Position numbers and translations under genes: made by a program | Shown here: in pieces, positions 6,761 to 11,544 of the stretch | Layout: each line of letters begins with the position of its first letter | Numbering within the stretch: the first letter of the stretch is position 1 | The notes under the pieces: model-generated | Seen by the model: the letters and a program-made list of their open reading frames with translations, nothing else | What the model was told of the DNA's origin: nothing | The model's database searches: none | From: JAQGLW01 sp035995725 | GTDB lineage: Bacteria; Pseudomonadota; Gammaproteobacteria; Burkholderiales; Burkholderiaceae_D | DNA length: 11,544 bases | NCBI GenBank assembly: GCA_035995725.1 | Contig: DASYKE010000045.1 | Location: 1-11,544, forward strand | Direction of reading: 5' to 3'

Positions 6761-7366
6761 ATGAACAGCAAGCAAACCAACCTCCAAAATTGCATGCCTG
6801 GACAGGAGCGAATGCCGTCCATGAAAATGGAAGACATGAACGCCGAACAAAAAGCAGCCGCTCAGGAATTGATATCCGGACCGCGCGGCGCGGTGTTCGG
6901 GCCGTTCATCCCGCTGATGCGCAGTCCTGAATTGATGAATCGCCTGCAGAAAGTGGGCGAGTACCTGCGCTATCAAAGCGCGCTGGAGGCCAGACTGAAT
7001 GAATTCGTCATGCTGATCGTCTCCCGCCACTGGACCCAGCAATTCGAATGGTGCATGCACTATCCGTTGGCAATCAAGGCAGGAATCAAGCCCGAGATCC
7101 TGGATGCGCTTGCGGATGGCCGTCGCCCCAATGGTATGGCAGAAGATGAGGAAACCGCCTACGATCTGTGCGATGAACTGTTTCGCACGCACGGCGTATC
7201 CGACGCGACCTATGAACGAGCGATCAAAAAATTCGGCGAGCGCGGGGTGGTCGACATGATCGGACTGGCTGGTTATTTTACGACCGTGTCGATGATAATG
7301 AACGTGGCGCGCACGCCGCCGCAAGCGAGTACTGCCACCACGCCGCTTGCGCCATTTCCGAGGTAA
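6761..7366 (+). CDS. Carboxymuconolactone decarboxylase family protein
   Basis: This encodes 201 residues of the alpha-helical CMD/AhpD-like superfamily. The founding member decarboxylates gamma-carboxymuconolactone in the protocatechuate branch of the beta-ketoadipate pathway; many relatives have other or unknown roles. The CMD core spans about residues 70-180. The motif FEWCMH (95-100) supplies E96 and H100, a common acid/histidine pair of the family. Only one cysteine (C98) is present there, so the AhpD-type CxxC peroxidase centre is absent. The protein is longer than PcaC-type enzymes and has an extra methionine-rich N-terminus (about 1-35). The start is well supported by AAAGGAG 8 nt before the ATG; the frame is open upstream but lies over the transporter gene there. 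It sits 80 bp after the transporter, probably in one operon. The substrate is unknown. Confidence 0.88.
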   Translation: MNSKQTNLQNCMPGQERMPSMKMEDMNAEQKAAAQELISGPRGAVFGPFIPLMRSPELMNRLQKVGEYLRYQSALEARLNEFVMLIVSRHWTQQFEWCMHYPLAIKAGIKPEILDALADGRRPNGMAEDEETAYDLCDELFRTHGVSDATYERAIKKFGERGVVDMIGLAGYFTTVSMIMNVARTPPQASTATTPLAPFPR

Positions 7367-7461
7367 AGCGGCAACGCAATATGAACCTTCCGGCGGCGGT
7401 ATTTTTACCGTCTGATTGACCTGCGGCGGGCAGGAGCGCTCGTTCCCGCCACCGGCCCAAA

Positions 7462-7492
7462 CCGGGCGTCCGGCGCGTTATGCGCAGCCCGG
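7462..7492. terminator. GC-rich hairpin, possible operon end
   Basis: CCGGGC (7462-7467) pairs with GCCCGG (7487-7492), and inside them GCGC (7473-7476) pairs with GCGC (7482-7485) around a GTTAT loop. The stem is strong, but no T-tract follows, so intrinsic termination of the transporter/CMD transcript is uncertain. Confidence 0.3.
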
Positions 7493-7611
7493 CGCCAACT
7501 TCTCTCTGATACCATATTGCCCCAAACTGGGAAAATACAACGATTGCGGATGACTACATGCCGGCGGATAGCGGAACAAGCCCATGAAGTTGCTCAAAAT
7601 CCAGGTTTGAG

Positions 7612-7626
7612 ATTGCCATCGGCAAT
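7612..7626. promoter_or_regulatory. Short dyad, possible operator
   Basis: ATTGCC-ATC-GGCAAT is a perfect 6-bp inverted repeat with a 3-bp centre, 107 bp before the Bug receptor start. The size fits an operator for a dimeric regulator. No regulator gene is nearby to suggest which. Confidence 0.3.
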
Positions 7627-7732
7627 ACAACGCAGGCATGAAAGGAATTCTCTTGCGCTTTCCTGATCAACAAAACAGAAAAGCCGATAATACTGATTCC
7701 AGATCCACCATTTTAGATATAGGAAAGCATTA

Positions 7733-8719
7733 ATGAAATCGATCAAGTACCGTTTGAAATTTGCACTTTTTATGGCACCCCTGCTCTGCATGCTCATCGC
7801 GCCGGGCGTTCACGCGCAGGCGTGGCCGACCAAGCAGCCGATTCGCATCGTCTCGCCCTATGCCCCCGGGGGAGCCACAGACGTCATGGGACGACTGCTC
7901 GGCCAGAGATTGCAAGAGAAGTTCGGACAAACAGTGATAGTTGAAAACCGCGCCGGCGCCGGAGGAAACATCGGCACGGACGTTGTCGCAAAAGCCGCCC
8001 CCGACGGCTATACACTGCTGCTGGCGGCCAGCGGCCCGCTTGTCATCGCACCTTCGCTCTACCCTAAACTGCCCTACCAGCCGTTGAAAGACTTTACATA
8101 TATCACGCCGGTAGCAAGCGCGGCTTTCGTCGTCGTCGTCAATGCGAAGGCAGGCATCAATTCCCTGGCTGATTTGATAGCCCAAGGCAAGCAGGACGGC
8201 AAGCTGGCGTTCGCGTCGGCAGGATCGGGGACACCTCAGCATATCATCGGTGAAATGTTCAACATTCAGGCCGGTACCAAGCTGCTGCATATACCGTACA
8301 AAGGCTCGGGGCCGGCGATGAACGACCTGGTCGGAGGGCAGGTGCCGGTGGCGTTCGAGAACCCGGTGGCGGCAATGCCGCATGTGCAATCCGGCAGGCT
8401 CAAGGTATTGGCCGTTACCGGAGCCAAGCGCTCCGAAACGCTGCCTGATGTTCCTACGGTGGCGGAACTCGGTCTGGCCGGTTTTGAAGCGAAGCCCTGG
8501 TACGGATTGCTGGGACCGGCAAATCTTCCTGCGGACATCACGAACAAGTTGAACACAGCCGTCGCGGAAATCCTGAATGACAAGGAAATCAAGCAACGGA
8601 TACACGGACTCGGAGCGGAGCCGATGCAGATGACCCCGGCTCAATTCAAAACATTTGTCGGCGAAGAATTGACCAAGTGGACCCGCGTCGTGAAAACTTC
8701 CGGCGCTACCGTCGATTGA
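7733..8719 (+). CDS. Bug/TctC-family periplasmic solute receptor
   Basis: This 328-residue extracytoplasmic binding protein belongs to the tripartite tricarboxylate transporter receptor family (TctC/Bug). Such proteins capture small organic acids or related solutes in the periplasm. The N-terminus is a Sec signal peptide: KYRLK, a hydrophobic core at about 10-24, and cleavage probably after VHA at residue 28. The mature protein begins AWPTKQPIRIVSPYAPGGATD, the conserved first strand and ligand loop of the family. Further family signatures are VENRAGAGGNIGTD, AAPDGYTLL, the IPYKGSGPAMNDLVGGQV region and SGRLKVLAVTGAKRSETLPDVPT. AGGAAAG about 7 nt before the ATG supports the start. No tctA or tctB membrane subunit is adjacent, so it is an orphan receptor, as most are in Burkholderiales. 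The ligand cannot be read from the sequence. Confidence 0.95.
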   Translation: MKSIKYRLKFALFMAPLLCMLIAPGVHAQAWPTKQPIRIVSPYAPGGATDVMGRLLGQRLQEKFGQTVIVENRAGAGGNIGTDVVAKAAPDGYTLLLAASGPLVIAPSLYPKLPYQPLKDFTYITPVASAAFVVVVNAKAGINSLADLIAQGKQDGKLAFASAGSGTPQHIIGEMFNIQAGTKLLHIPYKGSGPAMNDLVGGQVPVAFENPVAAMPHVQSGRLKVLAVTGAKRSETLPDVPTVAELGLAGFEAKPWYGLLGPANLPADITNKLNTAVAEILNDKEIKQRIHGLGAEPMQMTPAQFKTFVGEELTKWTRVVKTSGATVD

Positions 8720-8741
8720 GCTGCAATCTTCGATATCGATC

Positions 8742-8779
8742 AGGGGTGGCTGGCGAGGTTCCGTCAGCCACCCCTCGCC
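8742..8779. terminator. Strong hairpin after the Bug gene, with alternative pairing
   Basis: AGGGGTGGCTG (8742-8752) and CAGCCACCCCT (8765-8775) form a perfect 11-bp stem 22 bp after the Bug stop codon. An overlapping alternative is GGCGAGG (8752-8758) with CCTCGCC (8773-8779); the two cannot form together. No T-tract follows, so it may be a terminator without one, or a structure limiting read-through into the 8828 gene. Confidence 0.55.
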
Positions 8780-8827
8780 CCTGCATAAGAATATCAAGCA
8801 ACCCCGATAGCGCAATGGAAAAGTTCA

Positions 8828-9226
8828 ATGACTGAAGTCTGGCTTGCGCCCGAAGACATAACACGGCTTGCCGAGCTTTCCGCGAGCGTGCATGAACCGT
8901 GCGCATGCTCCAGGCGAACATTTCAGGGCTGGGACAGCTTGCCAAGCACTTTCCCCGAAGAGCTGCTGCAATGTGCAGGCAAGGTATCGCCACCTTCCGA
9001 GTCCGACCTCACGGTCAAAGAGTACCATCCGGACGGAACCAACTACTGGTCTCCCGACTCGCCGATCGCCTTGCACTATTTCCCGGCGAATCGCAGCGAC
9101 ATATGGCAATGCACCAAATGCAAACGCTGCTTTCTGCGTTATACCGAATTCGGCGGCTACTATGTCGATAGAAGGATCCGTGCCCTGCAGCCGGAGCTGC
9201 TTACCTCAATCCCCGCGCCCGAATAG
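8828..9226 (+). CDS. Conserved-looking cysteine-containing protein, unknown function
   Basis: This encodes 132 residues with no domain I can name with confidence. There are six cysteines: C25 and C27 (PCACS), C49, and C95, C98 and C101 in WQCTKCKRC. The CxxCxxC cluster followed by an aromatic-rich FLRYTEFGGYYVDRRIR segment suggests a metal-binding, zinc-ribbon-like fold, perhaps completed by C25/C27. No signal peptide or membrane helix is visible, so it is probably cytoplasmic. A TGGAAA sequence 7 nt before the ATG is a modest ribosome binding site. It lies 108 bp after the Bug receptor on the same strand, with a strong hairpin between, so co-transcription is uncertain. An 18-bp palindrome begins 8 bp after its stop. 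Composition and domain-like spacing make a real gene likely; the zinc-binding role is inference. Confidence 0.75.
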   Translation: MTEVWLAPEDITRLAELSASVHEPCACSRRTFQGWDSLPSTFPEELLQCAGKVSPPSESDLTVKEYHPDGTNYWSPDSPIALHYFPANRSDIWQCTKCKRCFLRYTEFGGYYVDRRIRALQPELLTSIPAPE

Positions 9227-9233
9227 ATAACGG

Positions 9234-9251
9234 CGCAGCCGGCCGGCTGCG
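9234..9251. terminator. 18-bp perfect palindrome between convergent reading frames
   Basis: CGCAGCCGGCCGGCTGCG is an exact palindrome. It lies 8 bp after the stop of the 8828-9226 gene and 17 bp after the stop of a minus-strand reading frame (9269-9445), where a shared bidirectional terminator would be expected. No strong T-tract is present on either side, so termination is inferred from position and stem strength. Confidence 0.5.
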
Positions 9252-9268
9252 GGATCGTTTGGTGCTGA

Positions 9269-9445
9269 TCAGTCCAATGTCTGGCGATATCGCTTCAGCG
9301 CAACCGCACCGGCCGCGAGCGTAAATAAGGCAATGGGCCACAAGTGAATTGCCACTTCGGCCAAATCGTTAAGGTTTTTGATTTCAATAAAGCAAGTTTT
9401 ACTGCGAGGGAGTTTTATATTCTGGAAAGTTGCCGTTCCAACCAT
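9269..9445 (-). CDS. Small single-span membrane protein (58 aa), putative
   Basis: This minus-strand reading frame reads from ATG at 9445 to TGA at 9269. It begins MVGTATFQNI, has an amphipathic stretch IEIKNLNDLAEVAIHLW (20-36), one hydrophobic segment PIALFTLAAGAVAL (37-50) and a basic end KRYRQTLD. This layout suggests one membrane helix with the C-terminus in the cytoplasm. The ATG has no Shine-Dalgarno sequence, so the start is uncertain; a later TTG could be used. It converges with the 8828-9226 gene across an 18-bp palindrome and diverges from a second small frame at 9500-9664. No family is recognised. That it is a gene is supported only by topology and context. Confidence 0.4.
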   Translation of the reverse strand: MVGTATFQNIKLPRSKTCFIEIKNLNDLAEVAIHLWPIALFTLAAGAVALKRYRQTLD

Positions 9446-9472
9446 TGCGTAATGACACGTACTTCATATAAT
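9445..9472 (+). promoter_or_regulatory. Promoter candidate with consensus -10 box
   Basis: TATAAT (9467-9472) is a perfect -10 box. TTGCGT (9445-9450), 16 bp before it, is a weak -35 box (three of six). Transcription would start near 9479, about 20 nt before the ATG at 9500. Confidence 0.35.
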
Positions 9473-9499
9473 GGTCCGAATCAGTTATTGATTTGATTC

Positions 9500-9664
9500 A
9501 TGGATCGCGACATGCAAAAGACGTACAAAACCCTAGGTGAACTTGTTGTAGAAGAAGTAGAGATCGCCTTCAATTGCAGTAAACTCCAAGCCGTCATTTG
9601 TATCGCAATGTCGGGATTCGTCAGCAGCGGGTTGCTGATATGGGCAGTTAAGTCATTTATCTAG
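9500..9664 (+). CDS. Small single-span membrane protein (54 aa), putative
   Basis: This reading frame begins MDRDMQKTYKTLGELVVEEVEIAF, a charged amphipathic half. It then has one hydrophobic segment, about residues 31-50 (LQAVICIAMSGFVSSGLLIW), and a short AVKSFI end. One membrane helix is likely. The first ATG (9500) has no ribosome binding site; the second (9512) has a weak GGA 7 nt upstream and may be the true start, giving 50 residues. A consensus -10 box lies at 9467-9472. A small hairpin AGGGC-CGAGTT-GCCCT (9672-9687) follows 7 bp after the stop. No family is recognised, and it could be a chance frame. Confidence 0.35.
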   Translation: MDRDMQKTYKTLGELVVEEVEIAFNCSKLQAVICIAMSGFVSSGLLIWAVKSFI

Positions 9665-9729
9665 AATGCCAAGGGCCGAGTTGCCCTCGCATCACTTCCG
9701 CTCGGTAAAGTAGGCTGGTTTGCCGGCAT

Positions 9730-9759
9730 GCGGCGGATAACGCTTCGCTCATCCGCCGC
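9730..9759. repeat. REP-like palindromic element
   Basis: GCGGCGGAT (9730-9738) and ATCCGCCGC (9751-9759) form a 9-bp perfect stem around AACGCTTCGCTC. The form GGCGGAT...CGCT...ATCCGCC resembles palindromic repeats scattered between genes in many proteobacteria. Only one copy is in this window, so repetition cannot be confirmed here. Confidence 0.5.
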
Positions 9760-9955
9760 CCCTCACCTTCGTTTTGCTGGAAGTCCCATCGTCGTCGTGC
9801 ACACGCTGGCTCGTGTCATCGTATGTCAGGCGTTCCATGCTTTCACTGTATTCCAGCGTCTGTCAGCTTCGCAAATGCGCTCTGCGAAACCGAATCGCAT
9901 CTCGCCTCGCAATATAATTTCCCATCAGAAATAAAAAACATGAACCTATGATTTA

Positions 9956-9969
9956 TTGACAATGATCAA
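9956..9969. promoter_or_regulatory. FNR/ANR-type site, one mismatch
   Basis: TTGAC-AATG-ATCAA matches TTGAT-N4-ATCAA at nine of ten positions. If it acts as an activator site at -41.5, transcription would start near 10004, just before the ribosome binding site (10026-10030) of the small gene at 10038. No clear -10 box is seen. The TTGACA it contains (9956-9961) could also be a -35 box. Confidence 0.4.
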
Positions 9970-10037
9970 TATGCAGCGCATCCGTTACCCCAATCTTACC
10001 AAATAGAAAAAGCAGCAATAACGGTAAAGGGAAAGCC

Positions 10038-10256
10038 ATGCATATTTATGTGAACAGGAATGTCGTCGAGACAGATGCAAAAATTTATGAATTTGCCAGC
10101 GGAGTACACGCGCAAAATTTCATTAACTGCCTACAAACCAAGAACGAAGCTTTCTGCAGCATCCAGTGCAGGCCGGTCAATATAATCAGTAAACCTTCAT
10201 TCCTGCCTTTTGCGTTTTGGCGAAAAGTGCGCATGCCGTTAACCATCGGATGGTAA
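10038..10256 (+). CDS. Small hypothetical protein (72 aa)
   Basis: This reading frame has a good ribosome binding site (AAAGGGAAAG, with AAAGG 7 nt before the ATG). The product starts MHIYVNRNVVETDAKIYEFASGVHAQNFINCL; it has two cysteines close together (C31 and C40 with C44 after them) and a basic end. No membrane helix, signal peptide or known domain is visible. An FNR/ANR-type dyad lies about 70 bp upstream at a distance that allows activation, which would make it a low-oxygen gene; that is inference. Base composition is AT-richer than in the large genes. It may be a recent or transferred gene, or a chance frame. Confidence 0.4.
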   Translation: MHIYVNRNVVETDAKIYEFASGVHAQNFINCLQTKNEAFCSIQCRPVNIISKPSFLPFAFWRKVRMPLTIGW

Positions 10257-10394
10257 ATCCTGCCGTCGCACTGGAAAAACTGTGCCGTATCAAAATATGT
10301 TCACAATCATGCTTATTTATTAACGTTTTCCGTATTATGATATATCAAGGGATTGCGGCATCGGGCCTGCATCCTGAATATAAGGGGGAACATT

Positions 10395-10640
10395 ATGGAA
10401 TTGCTATGGTTCATTATTGTCGGTCTCATCGCCGGATGGCTGGCAGGACAGCTGGTTAAAGGCGGCGGCTTCGGCGTAGTCGGGGATATCGTAGTAGGAA
10501 TATTAGGCGCACTGATTGGAGGCTATCTCTTTGGTTCGGTGGGCGCTTCTGTCGGAGGCGGACTGCTCGGCAGCATTATTGTCGCAACCATAGGCGCGGT
10601 CATATTGGTTTTCCTGCTTCGCCTTATCAAACGCGCGTAG
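10395..10640 (+). CDS. GlsB/YeaQ/YmgE-family small membrane protein
   Basis: This 81-residue glycine-rich protein belongs to the GlsB/YeaQ/YmgE family, often labelled transglycosylase-associated protein. Family members are small inner-membrane proteins, often induced by stress; their biochemical role is not settled. Three hydrophobic segments (about 2-20, 28-49 and 55-77) are linked by the conserved GWLAGxLVKGGGFGVVGDIVVGILGALIGG-type region, and the protein ends in a basic LIKRA tail. Start: the frame is open from an earlier ATG at 10353, but the ATG at 10395 is preceded by GGGGGAA about 5 nt upstream and gives the usual family length. It stands 138 bp after the small 10038-10256 gene; an AT-rich stretch with TATTATGATA (10333-10342) between them could hold its promoter. 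Confidence 0.92.
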   Translation: MELLWFIIVGLIAGWLAGQLVKGGGFGVVGDIVVGILGALIGGYLFGSVGASVGGGLLGSIIVATIGAVILVFLLRLIKRA

Positions 10641-11038
10641 TTAGCCAACTCCTTCAGCCAACCCCTGAAACCGCCGGACCGTCAAACCGCATTTGCCCGG
10701 CCGGTCGTTCGCGTTCGCGCAAACTGCGAGCGGGACAAGTCCGTTACGTCGGCTCAACGCCCGTGGAGTACATGCGCGTAACGGGTAAATCCTCGGCATC
10801 ACCTCAAGCCATTCAGCCCTCGAGGCGCACTGTTTCTGAAACATGGTATGTCCGGCAGCGCATCTCGCAGTGGCAAAGATTCGCGCGCAAGCAAGAGTCC
10901 AATCTCGCCAACCATGGAAACGCAGCAATGCGTTATGGTTTCAAGGGCGGGTTTCGACACTCTTACGTCAGCGGATTGAAATGACGAGGCGCGTTGGCCT
11001 GCGAAAATTACACAATGCCTGCACAAGCGCCAGAAAAC
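10641..11038. other. Intergenic stretch without recognisable gene
   Basis: Several reading frames of 70-104 codons cross this stretch on both strands, but none has a ribosome binding site or family resemblance, and two run over the tRNA gene. There is no intrinsic terminator with a T-tract after the GlsB-type gene. Confidence 0.45.
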
Positions 11039-11063
11039 AAAAAGCCCGCTTCGATGAGCGGGC
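11039..11063 (-). terminator. Rho-independent terminator of tRNA-His
   Basis: Read on the minus strand, a 7-bp stem GCCCGCT / AGCGGGC with a 6-nt loop (11063-11044) is followed directly by five T residues (11043-11039). It lies 17 bp after the 3' end of tRNA-His. Confidence 0.85.
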
Positions 11064-11080
11064 CAATTATTTGATTTTTC

Positions 11081-11157
11081 TGGGGTGGCCGATGGGGCTC
11101 GAACCCACGACAACAGGAATCACAATCCTGGACTCTACCAACTGAGCTACGGCCACC
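11081..11157 (-). tRNA. tRNA-His (anticodon GTG)
   Basis: The minus strand folds into a full cloverleaf: acceptor GTGGCCG/CGGCCAC, D arm with AGCTCAGTTGGTAGAG, an anticodon stem CAGGA/TCCTG with loop TTGTGAT (anticodon GTG), and a T arm with GGTTCGAGCCC. CCA is encoded (11083-11081). The extra 5' G at position -1 (11157), which is the identity element of histidine tRNAs, is encoded and faces C73. Promoter and terminator are both present, so it is a single-gene transcription unit. Confidence 0.97.
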
Positions 11158-11207
11158 ACTGGGAACATTCCAACTTGCCAAGACAGTTCGTATCTGGACA
11201 AGGGGCT

Positions 11208-11236
11208 ATTATACAAACTTCGCGCGGGGCTGGCAA
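11208..11236 (-). promoter_or_regulatory. Sigma-70 promoter of tRNA-His
   Basis: On the minus strand, TTGCCA (11236-11231) and the perfect -10 box TATAAT (11213-11208) are 17 bp apart. The bases after the -10 box are GC-rich (AGCCCC), as in stable-RNA promoters under stringent control. Transcription would start near 11201, about 45 nt before the tRNA. Confidence 0.75.
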
Positions 11237-11273
11237 ATCGAATACATCGCCGCCCCCAGCCGGGGCGTGCGGT

Positions 11274-11544
11274 TCAGGCTGCGGCTGCTATCCGCATGAC
11301 TTCAGGGCGCAGTTTGAGCAGATTGGAGAATGCAGCGGTTAGCGCGGTCTCGCTGCCAGTAGTAAACGCTGCCAATGTACCTTCCGTGGCGGTCTGGCGC
11401 TGCAATCCGCGCTGCGCCAGCAAGCGCGCCAATTGCCTTGCGACCGCTTCGCCGGTATCGACGATGCCGACCGGATGTGCGGTGATGCGCCTGACGCAAT
11501 CTTCAATCAATGGCTGTACGAACGGATAGTGGGTGCAGCCGAGC
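11274..11544 (-). CDS. murI: Glutamate racemase, C-terminal part (cut by window edge)
   Basis: Only the last 90 residues or so are in the window; the start lies beyond the right edge. Glutamate racemase interconverts L- and D-glutamate in the cytoplasm, supplying D-glutamate for peptidoglycan. The first visible residues, LGCTHYPFVQPLIEDC, contain the conserved GCTHYP motif with the second catalytic cysteine (codon at 11535-11537) and its neighbouring histidine. The following VGIVDTGEAVARQLARLL matches the D-[ST]-G-x-A-x-A segment that closes the second domain of the family. The tail after this, with TGSETALTAAFSNLLKL, is the usual C-terminal end. The stop (TGA, 11276-11274) is followed 7 nt on by a 6-bp GC stem (11267-11251) without a T-tract. 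It is 116 bp upstream of tRNA-His on the same strand, which has its own promoter. Confidence 0.93.
   Translation of the reverse strand, partial: LGCTHYPFVQPLIEDCVRRITAHPVGIVDTGEAVARQLARLLAQRGLQRQTATEGTLAAFTTGSETALTAAFSNLLKLRPEVMRIAAAA

Larger units (their letters stand above)
7367..7732. other. Intergenic region before the Bug receptor gene
   Basis: No gene is supported. It holds two hairpin-forming sequences, CGGTA-TTTT-TACCG (7397-7410) and a larger GC-rich one (7462-7492), a 6-bp dyad (7612-7626) and an AGGAAAG ribosome binding site just before the ATG at 7733. A GATAAT box (7686-7691) could be a -10 element, but no good -35 box lies 16-18 bp before it. Confidence 0.5.
9665..10037. other. 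Intergenic stretch with REP-like repeat and FNR-like site
   Basis: No supported gene is visible; a 68-residue frame at 9728-9934 starts inside the repeat and lacks a ribosome binding site. The stretch holds a REP-like palindrome (9730-9759) and an FNR/ANR-type dyad (9956-9969), and becomes AT-rich after about 9910. Confidence 0.5.

Noticed and set aside
9378..9391. Third FNR-like sequence TTGAT-TTCA-ATAAA
   Set aside because: Nine of ten positions match, but it lies within the 58-residue minus-strand frame and away from any start; treated as chance in AT-rich DNA.
9728..9934. 68-residue frame on the plus strand
   Set aside because: It starts inside the REP-like palindrome, has no ribosome binding site and no coherent topology.
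10763..10984. 73-residue plus-strand frame between the GlsB-type gene and tRNA-His
   Set aside because: GTG start without ribosome binding site; product not recognised; overlaps other frames of equal length.
10799..11113. 104-residue minus-strand frame through the tRNA-His gene
   Set aside because: It reads through the tRNA and its terminator, a common false gene call.
11081..11157. tRNA-His as an integration site
   Set aside because: I looked for a second copy of the tRNA 3' end in the window as an attachment repeat and saw none, and no intact integrase gene is next to it.

Overview
The window looks like chromosomal DNA of a betaproteobacterium in the order Burkholderiales, plausibly Oxalobacteraceae. 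This is inferred from family content and not measured. The pointers are an orphan periplasmic receptor of the Bug/TctC type (greatly expanded in Burkholderiales), a YbfB/YjiJ-type MFS transporter, a GlsB/YeaQ-type small membrane protein, and a tRNA-His next to murI. Coding parts are moderately GC-rich; several long spacers are clearly AT-rich.

Layout. Positions 1-546 hold no convincing gene. They carry a perfect FNR/ANR-type dyad (253-266), a perfect DnaA box with degenerate neighbours (315-349, 449-457) and a good sigma-70 promoter (422-451). That promoter fits a small three-helix membrane protein (547-858), which ends in a rho-independent terminator (946-970). Positions 971-2676 are gene-poor. 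They hold a 12-bp perfect inverted repeat (988-1020), one possible small secreted protein (1314-1694) and what appears to be the decayed C-terminal end of a tyrosine recombinase (about 1947-2135). AT-rich DNA with several dyads follows, up to the first large gene.

Positions 2677-5160 encode the best-defined protein of the window: an 827-residue PAS-PAS-LOV-like-GGDEF-EAL cyclic-di-GMP enzyme. Its third PAS domain is LOV-like in sequence but has alanine where the photoactive cysteine should be. Next comes a probable two-gene operon (5490-7366): an MFS transporter and a carboxymuconolactone-decarboxylase-family protein, with a candidate promoter at 5240-5268. An orphan Bug receptor (7733-8719) and a cysteine-containing protein of unknown function (8828-9226) follow, separated by a strong hairpin.

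Positions 9227-10394 are a small-gene zone. It contains a minus-strand ORF of 58 residues converging on the 8828-9226 gene across an 18-bp palindrome, a divergent 54-residue ORF with a consensus -10 box, a REP-like repeat, and a 72-residue ORF preceded by a near-consensus FNR/ANR dyad. A GlsB/YeaQ-type gene follows (10395-10640). The right end, on the minus strand, holds tRNA-His with its own promoter and terminator, and the 3' end of murI (glutamate racemase) running out of the window.

Most recognised genes are ordinary housekeeping, transport or signalling genes. The points most worth following are the cysteine-less LOV-like domain in the c-di-GMP enzyme, the two FNR/ANR-type sites, the DnaA-box cluster, and the small ORFs at 9269-9664. 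I did not see a convincing new multi-gene system.
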